Assembly: GCF_027923465.1 (NCBI RefSeq)
Contig: NZ_BRLB01000010.1
Coordinates: forward strand, 114,793-178,792
Source of the DNA: Vallitalea longa
GTDB lineage: Bacteria; Bacillota; Clostridia; Lachnospirales; Vallitaleaceae
DNA length: 64,000 nt
Direction of reading: 5' to 3'
Below are positions 8,977 to 22,665 of this stretch, piece by piece. A program made the position numbers and the translations under genes. Within the stretch, counting starts at the first letter, position 1; each line of letters begins with the position of its first letter. The notes under the pieces are model-generated. The model ran no database searches and was not told the DNA's origin. It saw only the letters and a list, made by a program, of their open reading frames with translations.

Positions 8977-9936
8977 TTAATATAATTTAAAATAGGCAAG
9001 ATCGTCATAGTCTTCTCCATTTTTTATGCTTAAAAGATTTTTTGAATTCTTATACACACCAACTATCACATTACCTTCAGCACTATAACTTTTACTTTCA
9101 TTTTCATGCACCACCATCATCTTATTTTCTGATGATCTTGTTGCTTTATCAATTGCATTACTTAAACAACCATTAAACCCAAAATCCATATCACTAACCA
9201 TACCATTTCCTTCGGTAGTTTTAATATTGAAAATCCTAGGCTCGTACATACTCAAAAAGTAATAGTCTTCATCTCCTTGATATGTTGCATTAGTAACATC
9301 TACTTTTATAGTAATCATAGCATAGTCTATTATAGCATTTTCATCTGGTCTTACAAAACCTAAATCTTGTATATCATCTCTAGTTATAGGTTCAACATTT
9401 TTAATAGTTACTGTATAATCTGCATTTGCAATATTATTTCCATATCCTGTATTATAATTATATGAATATGCAGTTCCTAGATTAATTGGATCTTCAAATG
9501 TTCCTGTATTACTAGTTGCTGTAAATTGATTAGATGATGAAGTATTATTTTGTGATTTACTTGTTTCTTGTTTATTTGCATTGGAACTGCTACTATTACC
9601 AGTTGAAGGTAAATCAGTAGGTACAGCACCGTCTACATCTTTTTTAGCTCCATTTCCTGTAATATAAATTGTTTTCGTATTTCCTTCCCATGTAATATCT
9701 GCACCTAACATATCTGCTATTGCTCTAACTGGAAGATATGTGGAACCATTGATGATTACTGGATATACTGGGTTCCCATTACCGTCTTTTAAATTTTGAA
9801 CTTGATTATTGTACTTTACGGTTATTCCTTTATTTTCTTTTCCTGTTATATCTCTAATTAATGAACTTGCTGATAGAGATGTTGACAATGCGAAAATAAG
9901 AACTAATGATACTATTGCTTTTATACTTTTTCTCAT
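8977..9936 (-). CDS. Secreted protein with copper-amine-oxidase-N-like domain (paralogue 3)
   Basis: Function unknown; probably a cell-wall or surface protein. About 319 residues: a signal peptide (MRKSIKAIVSLVLIFAL, cleavage near Ala-Ser-Ser), a CuAO-N/stalk-like domain at about 35-95 (VYPVIINGSTYLPVRAIADM then ADITWEG), a low-complexity Ser/Asn/Thr linker at about 110-145, and a C-terminal beta-rich domain that resembles DUF4352-type domains. No catalytic amine-oxidase domain is present. The ATG at 9936 is chosen because AGGAGTG is correctly spaced; a GTG at 9945 falls inside that site. It is a close paralogue of the next upstream gene. Confidence 0.85.
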   Translation of the reverse strand: MRKSIKAIVSLVLIFALSTSLSASSLIRDITGKENKGITVKYNNQVQNLKDGNGNPVYPVIINGSTYLPVRAIADMLGADITWEGNTKTIYITGNGAKKDVDGAVPTDLPSTGNSSSSNANKQETSKSQNNTSSSNQFTATSNTGTFEDPINLGTAYSYNYNTGYGNNIANADYTVTIKNVEPITRDDIQDLGFVRPDENAIIDYAMITIKVDVTNATYQGDEDYYFLSMYEPRIFNIKTTEGNGMVSDMDFGFNGCLSNAIDKATRSSENKMMVVHENESKSYSAEGNVIVGVYKNSKNLLSIKNGEDYDDLAYFKLY

Positions 9937-10001
9937 CTTATTCACTCCTATTTTGTCTTTTCTTTGTACATATTATATTTTATTTAAATACTTATAATAT
10001 C

Positions 10002-10946
10002 TTAATATAATTTGAAATAAGCAAGATCACGTGAATTATCTCCATCTTCTATGGATAAAAGATTTTTTGAATTTTTAATTACTGTAACTATAACATTACC
10101 TTCAGCACTGTAACTTTTGCTTTCATTTGGATGAACCTTCATCATGTCATACTTACCTGAAGTTGTTACATTTTCAACTGCATCTTTTAAACATCCTTTG
10201 AAACCAAAATGCCAATGACCTACAACCCAATTTCCTTCGTTAGTCTCGACATTATTAATCTGTGGTAAATAATTACTTAGATAGTAAGAATTTTCTCCTT
10301 CATATGTTGCATTATTAACGTCTACCTTTATAGTAACCATAACATACTCATATAAAGCATTTTCTTCAGGTTTTTGAAACCCTAGATCTTCTATATCATC
10401 TCTAGTAAGAGGATCAACATCTGTAATAGTCACTGTATAATCTGCATTTGTAACATTATTTTCCCATCCATCAGTGTAATTGTATGTATATGATGTTCTC
10501 ATTTCAATTGGATCATCTTTTGTTCCTGCATTACTTGTTGCTGGATATTGACTAGATGAAGTATTTTCTTGTGGTTTGCTTGTTTCTTTCTTACTTGAAT
10601 TAGAACTATTATTATTAGTAGTAGATGGTAAATCAGTAGGTACAGCACTATCTACATCTTTGTTTCCTGTAATATAGATTGTTTTTGTTTCTCCTTCCCA
10701 AGTAATATCTGCACCTAACATATCTGCTATCGCTCTAACTGGAAGATATGTAGAACCATTAATAATTACTGGATATACTGGACTTCCGTTACCGTCTTTC
10801 AGATTTTGAACTTGATTATTGTACTTTACTGTTATCCCTTTGTTTTCTTTTCCAGTTATATCTCTAATTAATGAACTTGCTGATAACGTTGTTGATAGTG
10901 TAAAAATAAGAACTAATGATAATACTACTTTAATACTCTTCCTCAT
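10002..10946 (-). CDS. Secreted protein with copper-amine-oxidase-N-like domain (paralogue 2)
   Basis: 314 residues, same architecture as its downstream neighbour: signal peptide MRKSIKVVLSLVLIFTL, CuAO-N-like domain (PVIINGSTYLPVRAIADML), Ser/Asn-rich linker, and the same C-terminal domain ending DLAYFKLY. The domain order and near-identical N-terminal 100 residues show recent tandem duplication. AAAGGAG precedes the ATG. Proteins of this kind in Clostridia are exported and often wall-associated; no enzyme motif is visible, and the role is unknown. The two-gene pair shares the terminator at 8911-8947. Confidence 0.85.
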   Translation of the reverse strand: MRKSIKVVLSLVLIFTLSTTLSASSLIRDITGKENKGITVKYNNQVQNLKDGNGSPVYPVIINGSTYLPVRAIADMLGADITWEGETKTIYITGNKDVDSAVPTDLPSTTNNNSSNSSKKETSKPQENTSSSQYPATSNAGTKDDPIEMRTSYTYNYTDGWENNVTNADYTVTITDVDPLTRDDIEDLGFQKPEENALYEYVMVTIKVDVNNATYEGENSYYLSNYLPQINNVETNEGNWVVGHWHFGFKGCLKDAVENVTTSGKYDMMKVHPNESKSYSAEGNVIVTVIKNSKNLLSIEDGDNSRDLAYFKLY

Positions 10947-11240
10947 AAATTTGCTCCTTTACTTGTTTTTTTATTTTTAGCTTCAAAAAATGTAAGTTAG
11001 TGTTGAAAAATGATTATTTGAAGCATATATGGCTAATTTTACCATATTATATTTACTACATCAACTATTTTTATCAATAAGCATCCTATATTTAGCAGTA
11101 TCAATAACATAATATAATATATAATTAAGCAAATGAAATAACTATATAACAAATATATGATTGGTGTTTTATCTGTAGTTATAAACTCATAGAAAAATAT
11201 TTAGTTTTCTTTTGATTCCTTAATTTGATATGAACGATAA
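10947..11240 (-). repeat. Duplicated promoter/spacer block including a fossil of the atpC 3' end
   Basis: This spacer aligns along its length with 12506-12785. Shared blocks include AGCATATATGG, CATATTA, TACATCAAC and TGTTTTATCT. The alignment continues through the atp terminator hairpin, decayed here, and about 30 bases into the coding end of atpC: GAAAACTAA here against GAAAAGTAA in atpC on the minus strand. It records a tandem duplication whose unit ran from inside atpC through the CuAO-like gene. The block also makes the 10947-11323 gap non-coding. Confidence 0.75.
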
Positions 11241-11244
11241 TAAA

Positions 11245-11284
11245 GTGCTGCATACTTCCATCGTCATGTGGCAGTGAGCAACAC
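11245..11284 (-). terminator. Probable terminator of the fused CuAO-like gene
   Basis: On the minus strand GTGTTGC pairs with GCAGCAC (one G-U) and an inner CCA/TGG pair closes the top. TTTATT follows. It starts about 40 bases after the stop codon at 11324. It is less AT-rich than its surroundings. Confidence 0.55.
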
Positions 11285-11323
11285 TCTTTTTTAAAAAAAT
11301 ATCTATATGTATTATTTGAGTAC

Positions 11324-12505
11324 CTATAATGATTTTTTTTCTATTATCAATTCAATGCTTTTATCCCCTTTAAAGAATTTAGCCCATGCTTTGCCATTTT
11401 TAAAACCTTCTAACATCATTGTTCGTGAAATGTCTCTTATATTTGCCTTCTCGGTTTCCAAAGTTTGAGTACCGCTACCATCCTTTGCTTTTAGAATTAT
11501 CCAAATTTTATCTACATCTTCGTCAGTTGTTGCTGTACAGCTACATTGGTTTTCATCGAATTCAGCTTCAAGATAACAATTTATGATTTCTCCATTAACT
11601 ATCATTGAACCTTTTTTGCATTTATCTAAATCTTTTTTAATACCATTTTCTGTAATAAAAATAGTTTTTGATTCAGTATCCCATGTAATATCTGCACCTG
11701 ACATCTCTGATATCGCTTTAACTGGAAAATATGTAGAGTCATTGATAACTACTGGATATACAGGATTTCCATTAGCATCTTTTAAATCTTGTACTTTGTT
11801 ATTGTAATTTACTGTTATCTCTTTGTTTTCTTTTCCTGTTATATCTCTTATCAACTCATTTGCTGATAACGTTGTTGATAATAATGGATATTTATCTATA
11901 GATAATTCAATGCTCTTATCCCCTTTAGTGAATTTCGCCCATGCTTTGGCATTATCATAATCTTCAAATGTTAATGTATTTGATCCGCTTCTAGTATCGG
12001 CATAATCACTTTCATTTGAGAGCATAGTATCACCTGATTCATCCCTAGTTGCTTTTACAATTACGCAAATATCTACATCTTTGTCGGTTGTAGCCGTACA
12101 GCTACATTTGTTATCTTCAAATTTAGCCTCAAGGTAACAATTTATTGTTTCTCCATTAAATGTTAACATACCTTTTTTTGTTTTAGATAGATTGCATTTG
12201 TCTAGATCTTTTTTATTACTGTTTTCTGTAATAAAAATAGTTTTTGTTTTTCCGTCCCATGTAATATTTGCATTTAATATCTCTGATATCGCTCTAACTG
12301 GAAGATACGGAGAGTCATTGATGACTACTGGATATACGAAATTTCCATTATCGTCTTTCAAATCTTGAAATTGATTATTATACTTTACTATAATCCCTTT
12401 GTCTTCTTTCCCTGCTATTTCTCTTATTAATGAACTTGCAGATACCGTTGCAGATAGTGTCATAATAAGAACTAATGATAACAATACTTTAATACTCTTC
12501 CTCAT
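11324..12505 (-). CDS. Secreted protein with two fused CuAO-N-like repeats (paralogue 1)
   Basis: 393 residues made of two homologous halves, about 24-204 and 216-393. Each has a CuAO-N-like domain (VYPVVINDS..LPVRAISE and VYPVVINDSTYFPVKAISE) followed by a second domain with a Cys-containing CSCTATT motif. The N-terminus is a signal peptide (MRKSIKVLLSLVLIMTL). The second half begins with LLSTTLSANELIRDIT, a relic of a signal peptide now inside the protein. The C-terminal domain differs from that of the two other paralogues. AAAGGAAG precedes the ATG. Surface localisation is inferred; function unknown. Confidence 0.85.
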   Translation of the reverse strand: MRKSIKVLLSLVLIMTLSATVSASSLIREIAGKEDKGIIVKYNNQFQDLKDDNGNFVYPVVINDSPYLPVRAISEILNANITWDGKTKTIFITENSNKKDLDKCNLSKTKKGMLTFNGETINCYLEAKFEDNKCSCTATTDKDVDICVIVKATRDESGDTMLSNESDYADTRSGSNTLTFEDYDNAKAWAKFTKGDKSIELSIDKYPLLSTTLSANELIRDITGKENKEITVNYNNKVQDLKDANGNPVYPVVINDSTYFPVKAISEMSGADITWDTESKTIFITENGIKKDLDKCKKGSMIVNGEIINCYLEAEFDENQCSCTATTDEDVDKIWIILKAKDGSGTQTLETEKANIRDISRTMMLEGFKNGKAWAKFFKGDKSIELIIEKKSL

Positions 12506-12691
12506 AAAAATACTTCCTTTACATTTTTTTATAGCTTCAGATTGTCATTTCTTATATAATAACAATTTTTAAGCATATATGGTTTATTATGCCATATTAA
12601 ATTTATTACATCAACCATTTTTGCTAATATATACATTCTATATTCAGCAATATCAACAACATAATACAATTTATAATTATTTAAATTAAAT

Positions 12692-12732
12692 AACTATAGA
12701 ACAAACACGCAACAAGTGTTTTATCTATAGTT
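12692..12732 (-). terminator. atpC: Terminator of the atp operon
   Basis: A 9-bp perfect stem AACTATAGA/TCTATAGTT (12724-12732 and 12692-12700) encloses an inner AACAC/GTGTT pair and is followed on the minus strand by ATTTAATTT. It lies 26 bases after the atpC stop. The rest of the 12506-12691 spacer is the likely promoter region of the downstream CuAO-like gene; I see no clear -35/-10 pair. Confidence 0.75.
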
Positions 12733-12757
12733 ATAAATTCTAAATTATGAAAAACAT

Positions 12758-13180
12758 TTACTTTTCTTCTGGTTCTTCATATTTACTAACTTCAAGTCTA
12801 GCAGTGGATCTTGCAAGGGCCGCTTTAGTCCTCAATTCATTAATTTCAGCTTTATCAGCTTTCAATCTTCTCTCTGCTCTTAATTTAGATTCTTCAGCTC
12901 TTTTTACGTCAATTTCATGTGGCCATTCTGCCGCATCTGTTAGAATTGTTACTTTTTCTGGAGTAACTTCTGCAAATCCTTTATGGATTGCTGCTTTTTC
13001 TTCTTTCGAATCATTCTTTATTACCATCATACCACTTACCACTGGTGTAGTTAACGGTATATGGTTAGCATATACTCCAATATCTCCTTCACTGGTCTTG
13101 AATTCTACACGATCAACATTATCTTCGTAGAATACTCTTTCTGGTGTAACAACTTGTAATAAAAATTTATTATCAGCCAT
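12758..13180 (-). CDS. atpC: ATP synthase F1 subunit epsilon
   Basis: 140 residues, normal length. Central-stalk subunit that couples rotation to catalysis and inhibits ATP hydrolysis. The N-terminal beta-sandwich carries LLQVVTPERVFYEDNVDRVE and GDIGVYANHIPLTT; the C-terminal helical hairpin (about 90-135) is Arg/Ala/Glu-rich. AGGTGATAAA precedes the ATG, 11 bases after the atpD stop. It is the last gene of the operon. Its final bases were copied into the duplication at 10947-11240. Confidence 0.97.
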   Translation of the reverse strand: MADNKFLLQVVTPERVFYEDNVDRVEFKTSEGDIGVYANHIPLTTPVVSGMMVIKNDSKEEKAAIHKGFAEVTPEKVTILTDAAEWPHEIDVKRAEESKLRAERRLKADKAEINELRTKAALARSTARLEVSKYEEPEEK

Positions 13181-13191
13181 TTTATCACCTA

Positions 13192-14574
<1,383 letters not shown>

Positions 14575-14590
14575 TTATTATTTCACTCCT

Positions 14591-15445
14591 TTACTTAATC
14601 GCTTCTGCACCACCAACGATTTCTGAAAGCTCTTGAGTAATAGAAGCTTGTCTAGCTCTATTATACTCAAGGGATAAATCTTCAATCATTTCGTCTGCAT
14701 TATTTGTAGCTGAATCCATAGCAGTCATTCTTGCACCATGTTCACTTGCTACTGATTCTCTAAGAGCCCCAAATATAATACTATTAATATACTTTGGAAT
14801 AACTTGTTCAAGTACCTCTTCAGGTGAAGGTTCATATGTCATCATATCACTACTTTTCTCCCCTGTCTTTTCAAATTCTTCTGTATTGACAGGAAGAATT
14901 TTCAGAAGCTTAGGTTCCTGTGTAAGTGCTGAAATAAAAGAAGTATATGCTACATAGACTTCATCAATTATACCTTCTTTGTACATTGTTAATAGTTTCT
15001 CTCCAAGAAGTACTGCATCTTTATAAATAGGTTGCTCTATAACATCATTGTACTGTTTAATGATTTCATAACCGTTCCTTTTGAAGTTTTCGGCACCTTT
15101 TCTACCTACTGCTACAATTTTAGCATTCTCTTTGTTGCAATCTTTCATTACAAGTTTTGCTATATTAGAATTATATCCACCTGCAAGACCCTTATTGGAT
15201 GTAATAACAATATATCCTTTATTTTTAACCTCTCTTTTAGTTAAAAACGGATGATTAACACTATTACTTCGTTCTAGAATGGAACCTATAGTCTCTTGCA
15301 TCTTTTCAAAAAAAGGTCTTGATTCAGAAGCTCTTACTTTAGCTTTTTGAAGTTTGGAAGTAGCAACTAATTTCATGGCTTTTGTAATTTTTTGAGTACT
15401 TTGTATACTATTTCTTCTTAGCTTAATATCTCTCATTGAAGCCAT
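14591..15445 (-). CDS. atpG: ATP synthase F1 subunit gamma
   Basis: 284 residues. Forms the rotating central stalk inside the alpha3beta3 head. The N-terminal helix starts MASMRDIKLRRNSIQSTQKI with the conserved TKAMKLVATSKLQKA, and the C-terminal helix has MTAMDSATNNADEMI and RARQASITQELSEIVGGA. These are diagnostic of gamma. GAGGTG is ten bases upstream of the ATG. It lies 4 bases after atpA. Confidence 0.97.
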   Translation of the reverse strand: MASMRDIKLRRNSIQSTQKITKAMKLVATSKLQKAKVRASESRPFFEKMQETIGSILERSNSVNHPFLTKREVKNKGYIVITSNKGLAGGYNSNIAKLVMKDCNKENAKIVAVGRKGAENFKRNGYEIIKQYNDVIEQPIYKDAVLLGEKLLTMYKEGIIDEVYVAYTSFISALTQEPKLLKILPVNTEEFEKTGEKSSDMMTYEPSPEEVLEQVIPKYINSIIFGALRESVASEHGARMTAMDSATNNADEMIEDLSLEYNRARQASITQELSEIVGGAEAIK

Positions 15446-15449
15446 AAAG

Positions 15450-17549
<2,100 letters not shown>

Positions 17550-17562
<13 letters not shown>

Positions 17563-18089
17563 GTTTCTTCACCTATTGAATCTAAAGTCTCTTGAAGTAA
17601 CTTATCACTTGCTTTTTTATCAATAGACGATGCCACAAATTTGCTTGCCAAAATCTTAGCAACTTCTATCATTTCACCTTTAATTTCATCTTTAACTTTA
17701 TCTTTTTCTCGTTCTATTTCTTTATTAGCTCGTGCCATAAGTCTAGCTGCTTCATCATCTGCATTTTTAATAATTTCACGTTCTTTTAATTGAGCTTTTT
17801 TTCTAGCTTCTTCTAAGATCATATCAGCTTCTTTATTGATATTAGCTAATTTTGCTTTATATTCTTTCTCAAGCTCAGTAGCTTTTTGCTTTTCGTCTTT
17901 TATGAAATTATATTCTTTAGCTATACCGTCTTTTCTTTTCTTTAAAGCTTCTCTTACTGGATTAATCAGTAATTTGCTTAGTATAAAAAATAATATAAGT
18001 ATACTAATAGCATGTAGAAGAATAGAAGCTACCATTTGAGCATCAAAGTTTATTATAAAACTTTCTATAATACCTTCTGCTAAGTACAT
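17550..18089 (-). CDS. atpF: ATP synthase Fo subunit b
   Basis: 179 residues. Membrane-anchored peripheral stalk. One N-terminal hydrophobic helix (about 18-42, MVASILLHAISILILFFIL) is followed by a long charged coiled coil (about 45-165, rich in Lys/Glu/Ala), as expected for a b dimer. The family hallmark LLINPVREALKKRKDGI follows the membrane segment. GGAGGAAAG precedes the ATG. It lies 61 bases downstream of the short c-subunit gene. Confidence 0.95.
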
Positions 18090-18150
18090 AAGCTTATCTT
18101 TCCTCCTTTCATTAAGGAGTGAAAGGGACTATAACTCCCTTTCACATATA

Positions 18151-18447
<297 letters not shown>

Positions 18448-18482
18448 TTATATAAATTTTATATTTTGTTTAACATTTATTT

Positions 18483-19791
<1,309 letters not shown>

Positions 19792-19818
19792 TTAACCCTC
19801 CTTTCCTTATAGGAAACG

Positions 19819-20250
19819 TTAAAAATCCGACTCTTCTTCATCATCTTCCCATTCAACGAATTCTACAGAGCCATCTTTTGGTGTAGGTTTTTCTATGTAT
19901 CCTTGCCAATATGCGGCTAATTTCACAGATACAAGTGAAATAATAACACCTACTAAATTAATTGTTGGTTCTAACGCTCCAACAACCAATACTAGAATAG
20001 TCAATAAATACCTTAAAAAGTAATGAAAATTTGCATATCTTTGGGCTGCCCTCGGAGGTTTGCTTAAAGCTTTTTTGAATGTTACTTCCATTAGTTTTAA
20101 CTTAAGAATGGAAAATATTCCTCCAAGTAAAAGACCTTTACCATAAGCCATGATATTATCAACAAAAAATAAGCCTATAATAAATGAAAGGACTACTATG
20201 ATAGTGATTTTAATTGTAAGTGGAATAATTATTGATTTTTCTGAATTCAT
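19819..20250 (-). CDS. atpI: ATP synthase subunit I (AtpI)
   Basis: 143 residues with four predicted membrane helices, first MNSEKSIIIPLTIKITIIVV and a last acidic tail EWEDDEEESDF. AtpI proteins act as assembly factors for the c ring, notably in Na+-dependent enzymes such as that of A. woodii. Sequence conservation in this family is weak, so the call relies on position between the AtpZ-like gene and atpB, length and topology. AAGGAC lies upstream of the ATG. Confidence 0.8.
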   Translation of the reverse strand: MNSEKSIIIPLTIKITIIVVLSFIIGLFFVDNIMAYGKGLLLGGIFSILKLKLMEVTFKKALSKPPRAAQRYANFHYFLRYLLTILVLVVGALEPTINLVGVIISLVSVKLAAYWQGYIEKPTPKDGSVEFVEWEDDEEESDF

Positions 20251-20251
20251 A

Positions 20252-20482
20252 TCAAGAGTCCTTCTTTCTCTTTTTACTACTATTCATAGCTATGACGTAT
20301 AAATTTCGAAAGGCAGTCAACGCACCTAAAATTGTGAATATAATAAGAAATATTATACCTGTATCAAATCTTTCGTCAAGATAACTTCCTAGAAGAATAC
20401 AGCCAATGATAGGTATCGCCATCAAAAAACCTATTTGTGTTAATAAAGATAAGCTTTTCATTATATTTGGATTAAACTTCAT
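20252..20482 (-). CDS. AtpZ/AtpI-like small membrane protein, first gene of the atp operon
   Basis: 76 residues with two membrane helices (about 12-36 and 42-64) joined by the conserved GSYLDERFDTG turn, which is the hallmark of AtpZ (F0F1-ATPase_gene1 family). A Lys-rich tail ends the protein. It may help Fo assembly or form a complex with AtpI; the function is not settled for the family. GAGGGAG is upstream of the ATG, and the stop is 1 base before the atpI start. Confidence 0.85.
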   Translation of the reverse strand: MKFNPNIMKSLSLLTQIGFLMAIPIIGCILLGSYLDERFDTGIIFLIIFTILGALTAFRNLYVIAMNSSKKRKKDS

Positions 20483-20505
20483 GAGTTTCTCCCTCTTAAT
20501 AAAGT

Positions 20506-20534
20506 ATTATACGCATGATTTCGTCGTATGTCTA
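20506..20534 (-). promoter_or_regulatory. Promoter of the atp operon
   Basis: On the minus strand a -35 TAGACA (20534-20529) and a -10 TATAAT (20511-20506) are separated by exactly 17 bases, about 24 bases before the AtpZ start codon. This matches the vegetative sigma consensus at 11 of 12 positions. Confidence 0.75.
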
Positions 20535-20617
20535 CAGCAATATCTATTTTTTTACAATTTACCTACAAATTATAATATGAAATAGAAAAAGCAAAAAACA
20601 TAAACATATATGTGCAT

Positions 20618-21736
20618 CTATTTTAATCTATTTATGATAATATCAACAATTCGATCAGACGCATTTCCATCACCATAAGGATTGACAGCATTTGCCATCT
20701 TCTTATACTCGTCAGCATCTTCGATTAATGATTTAGCTAAGTCATAAATAGTATCTTCTTCTGTTCCTGCAAGTTTTAATGTACCTGCCTCAACCCCTTC
20801 AGGTCTTTCTGTAACATTTCTTAGTACTAAAACAGGTTTACCCATAGAAGGAACTTCTTCCTGTAATCCACCTGAATCAGTCAAAACCAAATAGGAATTG
20901 TTCAATAGATTATGCATATCCTGCATTTCTAGAGGGTCTAATAAATGTATTCTTTCATTATTACCCAATATCCTATTAGCCACATCTCTAACCGCTGGAT
21001 TGAGATGTACTGCATATACAACCTCTACATCTTCATAATCTTCAACTATCCTTAAGACAGCCTTGCAAATATTTTCTAGAGGCTCTCCTAGATTTTCTCT
21101 TCGATGAGCAGTCATAGCAATAATTTTTTTATTCTTATAATCCAAATGATTAAGTACATCATTTTTGAATTTATAATTATCTTTAATAGTGGTTTTCAAA
21201 GCATCTATAACTGTATTACCTGTTACATGAATTATATCTTCTGCAACTCCCTCTTTCAATAAATGCTCTCTTGCTGTGTTGGTAGGAGCGAAATGGAAAT
21301 CAGTCAAACATCCTGTTAATTTCCTGTTCATTTCTTCTGGAAATGGTTCGTATTTGTTATATGTCCTAAGTCCTGCTTCTACATGTCCTACATTGACTTT
21401 ATTATAAAATGCGGCTAAAGAACCGACAAAAGTAGTTGTTGTATCTCCATGAACAAGTACTATGTCAGGTTTAACTTCACTAATTATATTATTAAGTCCT
21501 TCTAATGCTCTAGTAGTAATCTGAGCAAGTGTTTGTCTTTCTTTCATGATGTTAAGATCATAATCTGGTGTTAAATTAAAAACTTCAAGTACTTGATCCA
21601 ACATTTCTCTATGTTGAGCTGTTACACATACGATGCTCTCAGTATCTTCACATTTTTCTAGAGCTTTTACAACAGGACACATTTTAATAGCTTCAGGTCT
21701 TGTTCCAAAAATACTCATAACTTTTATTTTTGACAT
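20618..21736 (-). CDS. wecB: UDP-N-acetylglucosamine 2-epimerase (non-hydrolysing)
   Basis: 372 residues. Interconverts UDP-GlcNAc and UDP-ManNAc for wall teichoic acid linkage units or other surface glycans. Seen: MSIFGTRPEAIKM at the N-terminus, VHGDTTT, GHVEAGLRT, the active-site stretch AHRRENLG and the UDP-binding TDSGGLQEE. GGAGGAAG precedes the ATG. Its place beside tagO (with the ACT gene inserted on the other strand) fits a role in glycan initiation. Called mnaA in Bacillus. Confidence 0.95.
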   Translation of the reverse strand: MSKIKVMSIFGTRPEAIKMCPVVKALEKCEDTESIVCVTAQHREMLDQVLEVFNLTPDYDLNIMKERQTLAQITTRALEGLNNIISEVKPDIVLVHGDTTTTFVGSLAAFYNKVNVGHVEAGLRTYNKYEPFPEEMNRKLTGCLTDFHFAPTNTAREHLLKEGVAEDIIHVTGNTVIDALKTTIKDNYKFKNDVLNHLDYKNKKIIAMTAHRRENLGEPLENICKAVLRIVEDYEDVEVVYAVHLNPAVRDVANRILGNNERIHLLDPLEMQDMHNLLNNSYLVLTDSGGLQEEVPSMGKPVLVLRNVTERPEGVEAGTLKLAGTEEDTIYDLAKSLIEDADEYKKMANAVNPYGDGNASDRIVDIIINRLK

Positions 21737-21988
21737 TAATACTTCCTCCTATATATCTAAGTTTTCCTATAATACTGTAACAATATTCCATTCCTTTTAA
21801 CAATTCATTTTATATTATACAACCAATTTACATTGTATGCAAAATATTTTAGATAAATATTACAGTTATATTAAGAATATTGTTTACATTCTACAATTTT
21901 TTAAGTATATACTACATAATATTTTATTTATATTAATAGTTCACTGTTTATGTAGGTATTAAAAACTGATTTTTATAAAAAATACTAT

Positions 21989-22017
21989 TTGTTACCCTGT
22001 TGAGTATGTGTTATAAT
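21989..22017 (+). promoter_or_regulatory. Promoter of the double-ACT gene
   Basis: TTGTTA and TATAAT are spaced by 17 bases, with a TGT extension before the -10 (TGnTATAAT). This points to transcription starting near 22024, 40 bases before the ATG at 22065. The rest of the 21737-22064 gap is AT-rich and shows no other recognisable element. Confidence 0.75.
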
Positions 22018-22064
22018 CATTCTTATATTTAAAATTGTTAATTTCAATTGATAGGAGTGATTAT

Positions 22065-22529
22065 ATGGATAAAATTATTAGTAAACTTAACATTACACAA
22101 AATGTTACACTTATTACATTAGCTAATATACCTATTAATGATAAAAGTATTGCAGAAATATTCACTTCTTTAGCAAATGCTAATATTAATGTAGATATGA
22201 TTAGCCAAACATCTCCATTAAAAGGAAAAATCAGTATATCTTTCACTCTACAAGACGATGTATTATTCAACGCTATACAAACGCTTAAATTTTACAAAAA
22301 AGATATTCCAAGTCTGCGTATTGATGTTAATTCCAACAATACTAAAATATCTTTATACGATGAAGAAATGAAATACCAACCTGGAATAGCCGCAAAAACT
22401 ATGTCCATCCTATATGATGCTGATATAGACATCAAGATGATTACAACATCTGAAGTTGATATTTCCTACCTAATATATGCATCTGATCAAGAAAAAGCAA
22501 TATCCCTCATTAATGACATAGTTAAATAA
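22065..22529 (+). CDS. Stand-alone double ACT-domain protein (aspartokinase regulatory-domain-like)
   Basis: 154 residues with two ACT domains and no kinase domain. The first spans about 12-75 (VTLITLANIPI, INVDMISQTS) and the second about 95-150 (QPGIAAKTMSILYDADIDIK, ITTSEVDISYLI). The second matches the C-terminal regulatory ACT of aspartate kinase closely, including the ITTSEVxIS core that binds Lys/Thr. The start at 22065 is fixed by AGGAGTG; an upstream TTG has no site. It is an isolated plus-strand gene with its own promoter and terminator among minus-strand genes. It may be an amino-acid sensor or a free regulatory subunit. Confidence 0.85.
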   Translation: MDKIISKLNITQNVTLITLANIPINDKSIAEIFTSLANANINVDMISQTSPLKGKISISFTLQDDVLFNAIQTLKFYKKDIPSLRIDVNSNNTKISLYDEEMKYQPGIAAKTMSILYDADIDIKMITTSEVDISYLIYASDQEKAISLINDIVK

Positions 22530-22551
22530 CAAACATATTATAATAATTTTG

Positions 22552-22587
22552 AAGCTATCTCCTTAGTTTTTTTGAGATAGCTTTTTT
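22552..22587 (+). terminator. Rho-independent terminator of the double-ACT gene
   Basis: A perfect 10-bp stem AAGCTATCTC/GAGATAGCTT with a 12-base loop is followed by five T residues on the plus strand. It starts 22 bases after the stop codon. Confidence 0.9.
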
Positions 22588-22665
22588 AGATTTATCAATA
22601 TTCAATTTCCCATGAACCATATAAATAATGGCGTTTATTTATGATATATTACAAACATAGCATTT

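Noticed and set aside
8977..12505. Copper amine oxidase enzymes
   Set aside because: Only the small N-terminal stalk-like domain is present. The catalytic domain with the topaquinone Tyr is absent, so no amine oxidase activity is claimed.
12747..13130. 127-codon plus-strand frame over atpC
   Set aside because: Antisense shadow of the epsilon subunit gene, which is unmistakable on the other strand.
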